This document shows positions 17,495 through 26,552 of a stretch of 64,000 nucleotides of DNA, piece after piece. The stretch is from Hydrogenovibrio sp965140365 (GTDB lineage Bacteria; Pseudomonadota; Gammaproteobacteria; Thiomicrospirales; Thiomicrospiraceae): NCBI GenBank assembly GCA_965140365.1, contig OZ223196.1, one strand, 5' to 3'. The position numbers were made by a program, and so were the translations under genes. The notes under the pieces were generated by a model. That model was not told the origin of the DNA. It did no database searches and worked only from the letters and a program-made list of their open reading frames with translations. The first letter of the stretch is position 1. Each line of letters starts with the position of its first letter.

Positions 17495-18841
17495 TCAAAC
17501 TAGTAGCTCCTCTATTTCTTTTACCTTGTTCCTGACAAGCTCTTCGCCCCCCTTACTTTCGACATTCAATCTCAGCAGTGGTTCGGTATTAGAAGCACGA
17601 ATATTCATTCGCCAATGTCCGAAATCCAGGCTAATACCATCCGTCTTATCCACCAGAGGATTAAGGGAGGCAAAATGTTCCATTACTTTTTCCAAGACGA
17701 CTGGCACATCTTGAACCTTATAATTAATCTCACCACTACACGGGTAAGCTTTCATGCGCTCACTGACCAACTCCGATAAAGGTTTTCCTGTGCTAGACAT
17801 CAACTGCATAATCAATAACCACGGAATCATACCGGAGTCGCAATAAGCAAAATCTTTAAAGTAATGGTGAGCAGACATTTCACCGCCGTAAATAGCATCT
17901 TCCAAACGCATCCGCTCTTTAATAAACGCATGCCCTGTTTTCGATTGAATGGGTACACCACCTGCTTTCTCTACTTGGTCAATCGTATTCCAAGTTAAAC
18001 GCGGATCATGAATGACTTTGCCCCCTGGCTGTTTGTCCAGCAACGTTTCAGCCAACAATCCAACCAAATAATAACCCTCGATAAACTCACCATTTTCATC
18101 AAAGAGAAAACATCGATCAAAATCGCCATCCCAGGCAATACCTAAATCCGCATTATGTTCTTTCACAGCATTTGAAGTAATGGAGCGCATTTCTGGCAAT
18201 AATGGATTTGGCACTCCGTTAGGAAAGTTACCATCGGGTGTGTCGTTTACAAACACACAGTCAAACGGTAACTTCTCAGCAATTTGTTTAATTACGGCCC
18301 CTGCAGAACCGTTTCCTGCATCCATCACCAATTTAAGCGACTTTAAAACTGACATATCTACATAAGACATTAAATGCTGAATATAGGCAGACTTTTCCGG
18401 TTGAAAATCCACCAGGCCTGGTGATTTCTCTCTATTAAACGCTTCATCTAAAACCCGCTGTTCAATCGCTTTTAAACCAGAATCGCCGGAAATCGGTTTT
18501 GCCCCTTTGCCAACCAACTTCATGCCGTTATAGCCCTTTGGATTATGGCTGGCGGTAATCATAATCCCACCATCCAACTTTCGATGAAACGTAGCGAAAT
18601 ACACTTCTTCCGTACCACACAAACCAATATCCACAACATTCGCGCCAGCTTCAGTCAAGCCCTTTTTTAAAGCCGCTGCCAGGCCTTCACTTTCCAACCG
18701 GATATCATAACCCACGGCCACAGAGCTCGCATTTAACTCTTCCACAAATGCTCGGCCAACTTTGTAAGCCAGTTCTTCATTCAACTCTTCCGGCACCTTG
18801 CCACGAACGTCATAAGCTTTAAAACACGATAATTTATTCAT
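17495..18841 (-). CDS. manB: Phosphomannomutase (CpsG/ManB type)
   Basis: A 448-residue alpha-D-phosphohexomutase converting mannose-6-phosphate to mannose-1-phosphate for GDP-mannose. It shows the phosphoserine loop TASHNPKGYNGMK, the metal-binding DGDFDRCF and a C-terminal phosphate-binding RASNTEPLLRL. The start MNKLSCFKAYDVRGK at 18841 matches E. coli CpsG and has GGAAGAG upstream; an ATG at 18853 is rejected because it lies against a terminator hairpin. A CCAGGCCTGG copy is at 18412-18421. Confidence 0.93.
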   Translation of the reverse strand: MNKLSCFKAYDVRGKVPEELNEELAYKVGRAFVEELNASSVAVGYDIRLESEGLAAALKKGLTEAGANVVDIGLCGTEEVYFATFHRKLDGGIMITASHNPKGYNGMKLVGKGAKPISGDSGLKAIEQRVLDEAFNREKSPGLVDFQPEKSAYIQHLMSYVDMSVLKSLKLVMDAGNGSAGAVIKQIAEKLPFDCVFVNDTPDGNFPNGVPNPLLPEMRSITSNAVKEHNADLGIAWDGDFDRCFLFDENGEFIEGYYLVGLLAETLLDKQPGGKVIHDPRLTWNTIDQVEKAGGVPIQSKTGHAFIKERMRLEDAIYGGEMSAHHYFKDFAYCDSGMIPWLLIMQLMSSTGKPLSELVSERMKAYPCSGEINYKVQDVPVVLEKVMEHFASLNPLVDKTDGISLDFGHWRMNIRASNTEPLLRLNVESKGGEELVRNKVKEIEELLV

Positions 18842-18852
18842 ACTCTCTTCCA

Positions 18853-18877
18853 TAAAAATGCCAGCATTTTGCTGGCA
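18853..18877 (-). terminator. Terminator between manC and manB
   Basis: Minus strand: perfect 8-bp stem TGCCAGCA / TGCTGGCA with a 3-nt loop, followed by five T. It lies 34 bp after manC and 12 bp before the manB start, so it should lower manB expression relative to the genes upstream. Confidence 0.8.
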
Positions 18878-18910
18878 CTTAAATTAATCACACCAATTCC
18901 ATTGCTTACA

Positions 18911-20296
18911 TCAACGTCCATAAACATCTTCAATACGAACAATATCATCTTCGCAGGTATACTCACCGACCTGAACCTCCACCATTACCAGGTCAATTTT
19001 TCCGCTATTTTCCAAGCGATGCACTTGGCCCATTTGAATATAAGTTGATTCATTCGGGCGAACTAAAAAACATTCCTCATCCACTGTCACAGTCGCTGTT
19101 CCAGACACAACCACCCAATGCTCATTACGATGAAAATGTTTCTGTAAAGATAGCCGCTGCCCCGGCTTCACCACAATGCGCTTGACCTTATACTGATCGG
19201 AATCGACCAATACTTCATAAGTACCCCAAGGTCGATGGGCCAGACGATGCACCTCGGCCAACTCCGGTTGTAATTTTTTGATTTCCGCCACAACCTGTTT
19301 CACTTTCTGAGAACTGCCTTTTTTAGAAATCAAAATCGCATCTGACGTATCGACCACCAATAAATCTTCCACATCCACCAACGCAATTTGACGATCTCGT
19401 GACACCACCAAATTATCCTTAGCATCCACACTAATGACATCCGGCGCATTATCCGAACGCGCCAAAACCGCATTATCCAGGCCTGGTTGTTTTACCTCAT
19501 CATACAACGCATCAAAACTACCCAAATCCGACCACCCCATATCACACGGCACCACCTTTACCTTATCGGACTTTTCCATCACCGCGTAGTCAATAGAATC
19601 TTCAGGAATCGCCTGCATCGCTTCAAAGTCAATTCGGATTTCCGAACAATCCTGCTGTTTCGGCAATGCTACGCGACAGGCTTCCAACATCTCCGGTGAA
19701 TATTTTTCAAGCTCTTTCAGCAGAACGCCCGCCTTAAAGCAAAACATACCGGAGTTCCAATAGTAATTACCTTGCTCTATGTAAGATTGGGCCGTCTCAA
19801 CATCCGGTTTTTCTTTAAAAGAAAGTACATCGTGATCCGATGCTTCAATATAACCAAACCCTGTTTCGGCATAAGTTGGCTGAATGCCAAAGGTTACCAA
19901 ACTACCCGCCTCGGCTAACTCTTTTGCCTTCAATACGGCCTTCTCATATGCGGCCTGATCTTTTACCAAATGATCTGATGTCGTAACCAAAACCACATCA
20001 TCCTCATCCAATAACATACACGCTAAAGCTATCGCAGGTGCCGTATTCCGGCCAATTGGCTCAAGAAGAAATTGCGCCGCATGCTCACTAACTTGTTGAT
20101 ATTGGTCAACGGCAAGAAAGTATTGGTCGATATTAGATACGATTAAACTGTGGGAACAGATTAGGGCGTTTCGTTTTACGGTCTGCTGAAACAAGGATTC
20201 GTTATCGAATAAACGGACAAATTGCTTTGGCAACATGGCGCGACTCAAAGGCCACAAACGCGTACCCGACCCACCTGACAAAAGAATATTAATCAT
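18911..20296 (-). CDS. manC: Mannose-1-phosphate guanylyltransferase / mannose-6-phosphate isomerase
   Basis: A 461-residue bifunctional enzyme that makes GDP-mannose. The nucleotidyltransferase domain (1 to about 340) has GGSGTRLWPLSRAMLPKQF and FKEKPD; the C-terminal type II isomerase cupin (about 350-460) has PGQRLSLQKHFHRNEHW, whose histidines bind metal. It overlaps the stop of rmd by 1 bp. With manB, gmd and rmd it gives a full route to GDP-6-deoxymannose. A CCAGGCCTGG copy lies at 19477-19486. Confidence 0.95.
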   Translation of the reverse strand: MINILLSGGSGTRLWPLSRAMLPKQFVRLFDNESLFQQTVKRNALICSHSLIVSNIDQYFLAVDQYQQVSEHAAQFLLEPIGRNTAPAIALACMLLDEDDVVLVTTSDHLVKDQAAYEKAVLKAKELAEAGSLVTFGIQPTYAETGFGYIEASDHDVLSFKEKPDVETAQSYIEQGNYYWNSGMFCFKAGVLLKELEKYSPEMLEACRVALPKQQDCSEIRIDFEAMQAIPEDSIDYAVMEKSDKVKVVPCDMGWSDLGSFDALYDEVKQPGLDNAVLARSDNAPDVISVDAKDNLVVSRDRQIALVDVEDLLVVDTSDAILISKKGSSQKVKQVVAEIKKLQPELAEVHRLAHRPWGTYEVLVDSDQYKVKRIVVKPGQRLSLQKHFHRNEHWVVVSGTATVTVDEECFLVRPNESTYIQMGQVHRLENSGKIDLVMVEVQVGEYTCEDDIVRIEDVYGR

Positions 20297-21162
20297 TACT
20301 TAGCTCCATACATCCAGCGTAAAGTATCCTCGATACCATATTTAAAATCAGGCTGAATCAAATCATTTAATTGCGACACATCGCCAGACAAATCCTTTAT
20401 TTCATTAGCACGCACAAAAGCAGGATTTACCTTTACTTGCATTTTATAACCAGCAATCTGATCCATTAACGTCATAATGCGCATCAAACTAATCGTTCTA
20501 CCAGAGCAAACATTTACAGTAACGCCGGACTTTTCAGCCAATAACAAATCATGGTATATGCAACATATATCACGAACATCATTAAACTCACGCGAAACAT
20601 CCAAGTTTCCTAGCTCAATTTCAGTTTTTCCCTCTTGGTAAGCTTTCACAATCTTAGGAATTAAAAAATGCTCAGCATGACCAATACCGGTGTAATTAAA
20701 TGGACGAGTAATAACCAACGGCAACTTATCCAGATAGTTCTGCGACATATGCTCCATAGCCAGCTTACTGCAACCATAATGGCTCACTGGTTTAGGGCAC
20801 AATGCTTCAGAAAGTACAGAACCAATAACATTGCCATAAACCGTTGCACTACTGGCAATAACGACTTTTTGCACAGGTTTATCAAGCTGGCATAAAGCAT
20901 CTAATAAATTTAATGTACCGACCACATTGACTCGATAAATCAAATCCGCGTCCGCTTCTGCCGCAAAAGATATACCCGCCAAATGAATGACATAATCAGG
21001 CGAGCAAGACGCTACTTCAGAGAATACCGAATCTCGATCCGTCAAATCACTTTTTAAGCCCACAACCTCGAAACCGGCCTGGGCTAAAAAAGCTGCTAAA
21101 TGATGACCAGTAAAACCCTCTAACCCGGTTATTAAAACTTTAGAATGAGAAGCCGACTTCAT
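20296..21162 (-). CDS. rmd: GDP-6-deoxy-D-mannose reductase-like short-chain dehydrogenase
   Basis: A 288-residue extended SDR protein. The N-terminal GLEGFTGHH loop binds NAD(P), YGCSK carries the catalytic Tyr and Lys, and RPFNYTGIGH is typical of Rmd-like reductases. It follows gmd directly with a 23-bp overlap, and the Gmd product GDP-4-keto-6-deoxymannose is its expected substrate, giving GDP-D-rhamnose. A GDP-L-fucose synthase is less likely because that enzyme is longer and has different motifs. The exact product is an inference. Confidence 0.8.
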   Translation of the reverse strand: MKSASHSKVLITGLEGFTGHHLAAFLAQAGFEVVGLKSDLTDRDSVFSEVASCSPDYVIHLAGISFAAEADADLIYRVNVVGTLNLLDALCQLDKPVQKVVIASSATVYGNVIGSVLSEALCPKPVSHYGCSKLAMEHMSQNYLDKLPLVITRPFNYTGIGHAEHFLIPKIVKAYQEGKTEIELGNLDVSREFNDVRDICCIYHDLLLAEKSGVTVNVCSGRTISLMRIMTLMDQIAGYKMQVKVNPAFVRANEIKDLSGDVSQLNDLIQPDFKYGIEDTLRWMYGAK

Positions 21163-22174
21163 TTCGTCTCAAATCTTCTTTTACCATCATTACACAAAGC
21201 TCCTCAAGAGAAGTCTTTGGTTCCCAGCCAAGTTCACGCTTTGCTTTTTCTGGATTACCAATCAACAAATCAACTTCCGCTGGACGATAAAACTTGGGAT
21301 TAACTCGAACAACAGTTTTGCCACTAGCCTTATCAACCCCAATCTCGTTTTCAGCTTCACCTTTAAACTCAAGTTCAATATCAACGGCTTTAAAAGCTAA
21401 GCGTACAAAATCACGTACTGTCTCTGTCCGATTGGTTGCTAAAACATATGTACCAGGCTTATCCGCTTGAAGCATTAAATACATACCCTCAACATATTCT
21501 TTAGCATACCCCCAATCTCGCTTGGCATCCATATTGCCCAGCTCTAAACAATCCAGTTTGCCGAGTTTAATTTTTGCCACCGAATCGGTGATTTTACGAG
21601 TGACAAACTCACGCCCACGCAAGGGAGATTCATGATTAAATAATATGCCGCTAGAGCCAAAAATGCCATACGACTCTCGGTAGTTAATCGTCATCCAATG
21701 CGCATACAGCTTGGCAACACCATAAGGACTACGAGGATAAAAAGGCGTGGATTCGACCTGAGGAATTTCCTGCACCTCACCAAACATTTCAGAAGTGGAA
21801 GCTTGGTAAAACTTAATCTTAGGGTTAAAAATACGAATCGCTTCTAACAAGTGCACCGCGCCCAAACCGGTAATATGCGCTGTGGCTAGTGGTTGTTCAA
21901 ACGAAACACCAACAAAACTTTGTGCCGCCAAATTATAAATTTCATCCGGCTGTATGTCAGATACCATACGAATCGAGTTAGAAGCATCGGTTAAATCATA
22001 TTCAATCAAATGTAAATTAGGATGATTCTGAATCCCTAACTCCTCGATCCGCCAAAAGTTAACCGAAGCCGTACGGCGAAAAGTGCCATAAACCGCATAA
22101 CCTTTCTCTAACAACAACTCGGCCAGATATGCCCCATCTTGACCTGTAATCCCAGTTACTATTGCTTTTTTCAT
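21140..22174 (-). CDS. gmd: GDP-mannose 4,6-dehydratase
   Basis: A 344-residue SDR enzyme that removes water from GDP-mannose to give GDP-4-keto-6-deoxymannose. It shows GITGQDGAYLAELLLEKG, the substrate-contact YRPAEVDLLIGNP and the YGVAK active site. The ATG at 22174 is chosen because it overlaps the upstream glycosyltransferase stop as ATGA and gives the standard start MKKAIVTGITGQDG. It lies between the glycosyltransferase gene and rmd in one operon. Confidence 0.95.
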   Translation of the reverse strand: MKKAIVTGITGQDGAYLAELLLEKGYAVYGTFRRTASVNFWRIEELGIQNHPNLHLIEYDLTDASNSIRMVSDIQPDEIYNLAAQSFVGVSFEQPLATAHITGLGAVHLLEAIRIFNPKIKFYQASTSEMFGEVQEIPQVESTPFYPRSPYGVAKLYAHWMTINYRESYGIFGSSGILFNHESPLRGREFVTRKITDSVAKIKLGKLDCLELGNMDAKRDWGYAKEYVEGMYLMLQADKPGTYVLATNRTETVRDFVRLAFKAVDIELEFKGEAENEIGVDKASGKTVVRVNPKFYRPAEVDLLIGNPEKAKRELGWEPKTSLEELCVMMVKEDLRRNEVGFSF

Positions 22175-23307
22175 AAGTTTTCTGTCCACTCTTTATATTC
22201 TTTTTCTACAAAGTCTTTAAATTCTTGTCTAAAACGCGCGTCTCTGAAACGCTCAGCATTTTCCACGCAATGCTCTGGTCGAATTTTGTAACCATCTAAC
22301 TCAAAAGTCTCAATCGATTGTGCTAATGCATCGACGGTTTGCTCTCTAAAAAACACACCCGTTGGTTTTTCAGAATCCAAACCCACAATCGTTTCTAAAG
22401 CACCGCCTTTGCCAAATGCAATAACGGGCGTTCCACTCGCTTGCGCTTCTAAAGGTGCAATACCAAAATCTTCTTCTGCAGCAAAAATAAACGCCTTAGC
22501 TTTAGCTAAATGGCTTTTTAAAACATCAAATTTTTGATACCCAAGCAAAGTGACATTATCGCCCGCTAAGGCCTGTATCTTTTTAAAGTCGGGCCCATCA
22601 CCAATCACCACCAATTTTTTATCAGGCAGTTTTTTTGAAAAAGTCTCAACGATCAAGTCGATTTTTTTATAAGGCACCATTCTGGAAGACGTAAAATAAA
22701 AATCTTCATTCGTGACATCAATCGCTACAAAATCATCAACGTAAACGGGCGGATAAATAGTGACTGAATCACGACGATACACTTTGTTTATTCTCCGCCC
22801 TATAAAATCGGAAATAGCAATGAATTGATCCACGCCATTAACAGTACGTAAATCCCACAATCGCATTTTGTGCAGCAACCACTTGGCCAGCCAGCCTTTT
22901 AATCCCTTATCTAATCCTGACTCACGTAAATATTGATGCTGCAAATCCCACGCATAGCGAATAGGTGAATAACACATACAAATATGCAATTGATCGGGAC
23001 CTGTAATTACGCCTTTAGCTACAGCATGAGAAGAAGAAATAATCAAGTCATATTCGGAAAGATCAAACTGTTCAACCGCCAAGGGCATAAGCGGTAAATA
23101 ATTTCTATACTTGGATTTTGCCTTTGGCCACTTTTGGATAAAAGATGTATTTACCGACTTGTTCAAAATAAAGTCTCGCTCACCCTCATCTAGAAAATCA
23201 ACCGTACTGAACAAATCGGCTTCAGGGTAAACTTTCAATATCTGCTCTAGTACTCTTTCCGCACCGGCATAGGTTACTAGCCAGTCATGAATTATTGCGA
23301 TGCGCAT
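22171..23307 (-). CDS. Glycosyltransferase family 4 (mannosyl/rhamnosyl-transferase-like)
   Basis: A 378-residue GT-B enzyme. The N-terminal half has AIIHDWLVTYAGAERV, a start typical of GDP-mannose-using GT4 enzymes of the WbaZ/WbdB kind; the C-terminal half has the donor-binding EDFGIAPLEAQASGTPVIA (E-x7-E). Placed directly before gmd, it probably transfers mannose or D-rhamnose from the GDP-sugar made by its neighbours. It overlaps the polymerase gene by 23 bp and gmd by 4 bp. Confidence 0.88.
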   Translation of the reverse strand: MRIAIIHDWLVTYAGAERVLEQILKVYPEADLFSTVDFLDEGERDFILNKSVNTSFIQKWPKAKSKYRNYLPLMPLAVEQFDLSEYDLIISSSHAVAKGVITGPDQLHICMCYSPIRYAWDLQHQYLRESGLDKGLKGWLAKWLLHKMRLWDLRTVNGVDQFIAISDFIGRRINKVYRRDSVTIYPPVYVDDFVAIDVTNEDFYFTSSRMVPYKKIDLIVETFSKKLPDKKLVVIGDGPDFKKIQALAGDNVTLLGYQKFDVLKSHLAKAKAFIFAAEEDFGIAPLEAQASGTPVIAFGKGGALETIVGLDSEKPTGVFFREQTVDALAQSIETFELDGYKIRPEHCVENAERFRDARFRQEFKDFVEKEYKEWTENL

Positions 23308-24574
23308 CTAATAAAACCTTAACTATTATAAATAATGTATAAAATAAAAAAAATGACGACAATAAATAAACCCCTTTTCCTGTTGAAATGAAATTTATCG
23401 ACAAGGAAAAGGATATAATTAAAAATAGATGTGCATAAACTGGGAATAACAGCCATTTAAATTTAAATCGCCTATTCATAATAAAAGAAGCTAAAGCCCC
23501 TAAAAAAAAAGATGGAATAATACCCATAAATCCGAAATCATAAAATAAATTCCCCCACAGGGTACTATAAACACCTTCTCTTAAAACATTACATGTATTC
23601 TCTCCACTAATACCAATATAACTTAAAAACTTAACAACCACTCCAAATGTACTCGAACCGGCGCAATAGGTAAAAGCATTGTAATTATCCACTACAAAAA
23701 ATAATTCAAAAATCGAATGAGATAAATATTGCAATAAATTTATAAAACCAACAATAAGAAAAAATAAAAACATGCTAATGCTTTCAACTTCATCGAGCCA
23801 ATAACCGTAGCCACTAGCCATAGGTACGAAATAGGCATAACCAGAAAGAGTTGCCGATTCACCGACACTCATACCAATTACTTCAGCCCTAATCGAAAAA
23901 ACATAACCGAAAAAAACCAGAAACAAGACTACTAAAGCAAGGCCTGTTTTTTTTATAAAAAAACTAAACTTAATATACTCAAACATATATAAATAAAACA
24001 AAACAAAAAACATTGCTATAAATACAAATATTCTTGCACCAAGCAATATAGATACACCTATTTCAAAAATTAAAGGAAAGAATATTAATAAGGAACGGAC
24101 AGCTCTAAAACTTAGTACTTTAGTTTTTAACATTAAAAAATATAGAAAAGGTAATATGAATGCTACTGGATAGAAAAAAGCCGAGATAACTCCAAAAGGT
24201 GTAGGGGCCGTTTCCATCAAAGTTAACCGATTAAATGAAAAGCTAGCAAATAAATCGAAGCCTCTATAATAGAATATATCGATAACATGTAGAAGCACGC
24301 CAACATAAGCAAGAACTATTGCTAATCTCAAAGCCAATTTAACATCCCTTTCATCTATAGATAAAACTTCATAACGTACAATCTTAAAGTGAAAGTCAAA
24401 TAGGCTATAACCAACAGTAAGCGAAAAAATCGCAGATGCCAGATAGAAAACAGCCAACGATGAAGGCACATACCATACATCTAATGGAAGAGTAATCAAA
24501 CCGAATCCTATAATTGATAAAACCAATGGAATGAACACCAAAGGGTTCAAAATTTTAATTTTTATTGAAACCAT
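23285..24574 (-). CDS. Wzy-like O-antigen / exopolysaccharide polymerase
   Basis: A 429-residue protein with about eleven hydrophobic segments spread over the whole length and a large periplasmic loop near 280-330 (DNYNAFTYCAGSS). This is the topology of Wzy polymerases, which have little sequence conservation; no WaaL signature was noticed. The gene is very AT-rich with many Phe, Ile and Tyr codons, unlike the flanks, which suggests transfer. It overlaps the flippase gene by 13 bp and the glycosyltransferase gene by 23 bp. Confidence 0.7.
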   Translation of the reverse strand: MVSIKIKILNPLVFIPLVLSIIGFGLITLPLDVWYVPSSLAVFYLASAIFSLTVGYSLFDFHFKIVRYEVLSIDERDVKLALRLAIVLAYVGVLLHVIDIFYYRGFDLFASFSFNRLTLMETAPTPFGVISAFFYPVAFILPFLYFLMLKTKVLSFRAVRSLLIFFPLIFEIGVSILLGARIFVFIAMFFVLFYLYMFEYIKFSFFIKKTGLALVVLFLVFFGYVFSIRAEVIGMSVGESATLSGYAYFVPMASGYGYWLDEVESISMFLFFLIVGFINLLQYLSHSIFELFFVVDNYNAFTYCAGSSTFGVVVKFLSYIGISGENTCNVLREGVYSTLWGNLFYDFGFMGIIPSFFLGALASFIMNRRFKFKWLLFPVYAHLFLIISFSLSINFISTGKGVYLLSSFFLFYTLFIIVKVLLDAHRNNS

Positions 24575-25812
24575 ATATTCATCAACATATTAAGAGCACC
24601 TATAAATATAAGAAACATCACAATATTCTTTACGTCAAAACCATTAAGACCGCCTGCCAATACAACTTGAGACGCAGAAATTACAGCGTAGGAAATAAGC
24701 CAGTACTGAACAAGCTCAGTAACGCTAGGGTTGTGATTATTAATAAACAAAACACCCAAAAGCAACAAAAAAGTTAGCAAACCTAATAAGTTAGTTACAA
24801 TATTAATTTTGTATTTTCTTTCACGCAGAAAAAAACCATCAAGCAAACTGGTTAAGGACCATAAAGCGATACATGAAACCATCATGATAGCCAAAGAGGG
24901 TTCAAATTTCGGCAATGCAAGACCCAACGATATAAAATAATAACTGAAGCCATTAAATAAACCATACATACAGGCTGCCCCAATAAAAACGGCAGAGGGA
25001 ATAATAATGATGAATTTAGAAAAAATTTCATGTTTTGTTTTATAGATATCTTTAAAAAAAAATACCGTTATAAACTGCTGAAAAATAACCGCTATCGCTA
25101 GATACCTAAAAAGTAAAGAAAATTCTGCCACCAATTGAGGAGAAATGAAATAACCTAGAATTTTAGGAACATGCAAAACTGCAATAGATAAAAATACTCC
25201 CGTAATTATTGACAGATTCTCAGAAAAAGAAAATTCAAACCGACATTGATTAAAGCACTCACTTTTAAAAATCTTAATAAAGAAAAAAAATTGAAAAACA
25301 AATACCCAAAAAAAGATCCACAATGCTTCATCAAAACCAATAAAGTCAACACTCACTAGATAAACTGCTAACATCAATGCTAAATAAATAGTTGAATCAT
25401 TTAATGAAGCAACTCTTCCCATTGCTTTTGAACGAAAAAATGAACCTAAAGCCTGTTGAAGAACAAAAACAATCACAAATGAAAAGGCTAAATAATAAGA
25501 ATAGCCCCCCCAGTTCATAAAACGTAAAACAAGAAAAACGATTGCCAATAGAAAAGATATTGAAATGATGTACACCATTGCACTAAAAACAGCACTATCT
25601 TCCTGTTTTAGTATTCCGAATGATATAGCTCTTGTTGAACCGAACAATAGAAGCAACGCACCAAGGTAGGCTGTCGACAGAGCAAACTCAAGAAAACCAT
25701 AATCATCTGAGTTTACAACCGAGGCAGCATATAGTGGAGCGATTAATGTAATAAACTTAAAAAAGGAAAATAATGAAAGATCTATTGAAAGTTTTCGAAT
25801 AACTGTAAGCAT
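24562..25812 (-). CDS. Wzx-like oligosaccharide flippase
   Basis: A 416-residue integral membrane protein with about twelve transmembrane segments and the MATE/MOP-superfamily pattern of Wzx: an N-terminal amphipathic start, an early LEFALSTAYLGALLLL segment and charged cytoplasmic loops. It would move lipid-linked repeat units to the periplasm for the adjacent polymerase. AT-rich like its neighbour. It abuts the acyltransferase gene by 1 bp. Confidence 0.78.
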   Translation of the reverse strand: MLTVIRKLSIDLSLFSFFKFITLIAPLYAASVVNSDDYGFLEFALSTAYLGALLLLFGSTRAISFGILKQEDSAVFSAMVYIISISFLLAIVFLVLRFMNWGGYSYYLAFSFVIVFVLQQALGSFFRSKAMGRVASLNDSTIYLALMLAVYLVSVDFIGFDEALWIFFWVFVFQFFFFIKIFKSECFNQCRFEFSFSENLSIITGVFLSIAVLHVPKILGYFISPQLVAEFSLLFRYLAIAVIFQQFITVFFFKDIYKTKHEIFSKFIIIIPSAVFIGAACMYGLFNGFSYYFISLGLALPKFEPSLAIMMVSCIALWSLTSLLDGFFLRERKYKINIVTNLLGLLTFLLLLGVLFINNHNPSVTELVQYWLISYAVISASQVVLAGGLNGFDVKNIVMFLIFIGALNMLMNIWFQ

Positions 25813-26552
25813 TAGTTATCTTTCTTATTTAGAACTGTTTCTATACTACAGGGAGCCTGTTTATATTTTTTAAATGCCTCTTGATAACTTAATTGCAGAT
25901 GGCGTAAGGGGGGAGAAGCATAAAATCCACCTTGAAAAATTGATTTACTGACAACAGACATTGATCCAATGGTGACCCCAGAACACAGTTTGATGCCTGG
26001 GTTAATCAACGACATTGAACCGATGTACACATGGTCTCCGATCCGAATACTTCCATCTATACGAACCCTTTTTCCAGATTTAGAGTCGTGCATATATCCA
26101 TGTGTCCACAACTGCGATGATTTACCAGCTATAACACTCGAGCACCCTAATATGACTGGCCGAGTACAATCAATAGTATGGCCAGAAGTAATTTTCGAGT
26201 ATGCCCCTACTTTTAACATTGACTTTCCCCATGTAACCGGTTTATATGAGCGTTTAACATGGTTAAAATTACCCAATGCTGCTTTAAAACCAAGGAAAAA
26301 ATAAAGGGGGCCTCGTATGTAGTTTAAATGCCCTAAACTCCCACTCGAATTGATTTTTAGATAGTCAACTATACAAAAGTTTAGGTTGCCTACTCGACTT
26401 CCACTTTCTAAAAAAACATTTTTAGATAAAATAATGGAATGTCCAATCTTGACATTACGACCTATCTTCCAACCAAATAATCGAAGCAACCAATTTTTTA
26501 ATATAAACGCAGGAAGCACAAAACAAAAAAAACCACTAATGTATTTAGCCAT
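25812..26552 (-). CDS. Hexapeptide-repeat O-acyltransferase (WcaF/LbetaH type)
   Basis: A 246-residue left-handed beta-helix protein. Hexapeptide turns are visible as IGRNVKIGHSIILSKNVFL and again from about residue 150 (IRIGDHVYIGSMSLINPGIKL). A hydrophobic N-terminus (first about 25 residues) may anchor it to the membrane. Relatives acetylate sugars in colanic-acid and O-antigen loci. A histidine after the first coil block (LWTHGYMHD) is the probable catalytic residue. It overlaps the upstream glycosyltransferase-like gene by 8 bp. Confidence 0.8.
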   Translation of the reverse strand: MAKYISGFFCFVLPAFILKNWLLRLFGWKIGRNVKIGHSIILSKNVFLESGSRVGNLNFCIVDYLKINSSGSLGHLNYIRGPLYFFLGFKAALGNFNHVKRSYKPVTWGKSMLKVGAYSKITSGHTIDCTRPVILGCSSVIAGKSSQLWTHGYMHDSKSGKRVRIDGSIRIGDHVYIGSMSLINPGIKLCSGVTIGSMSVVSKSIFQGGFYASPPLRHLQLSYQEAFKKYKQAPCSIETVLNKKDN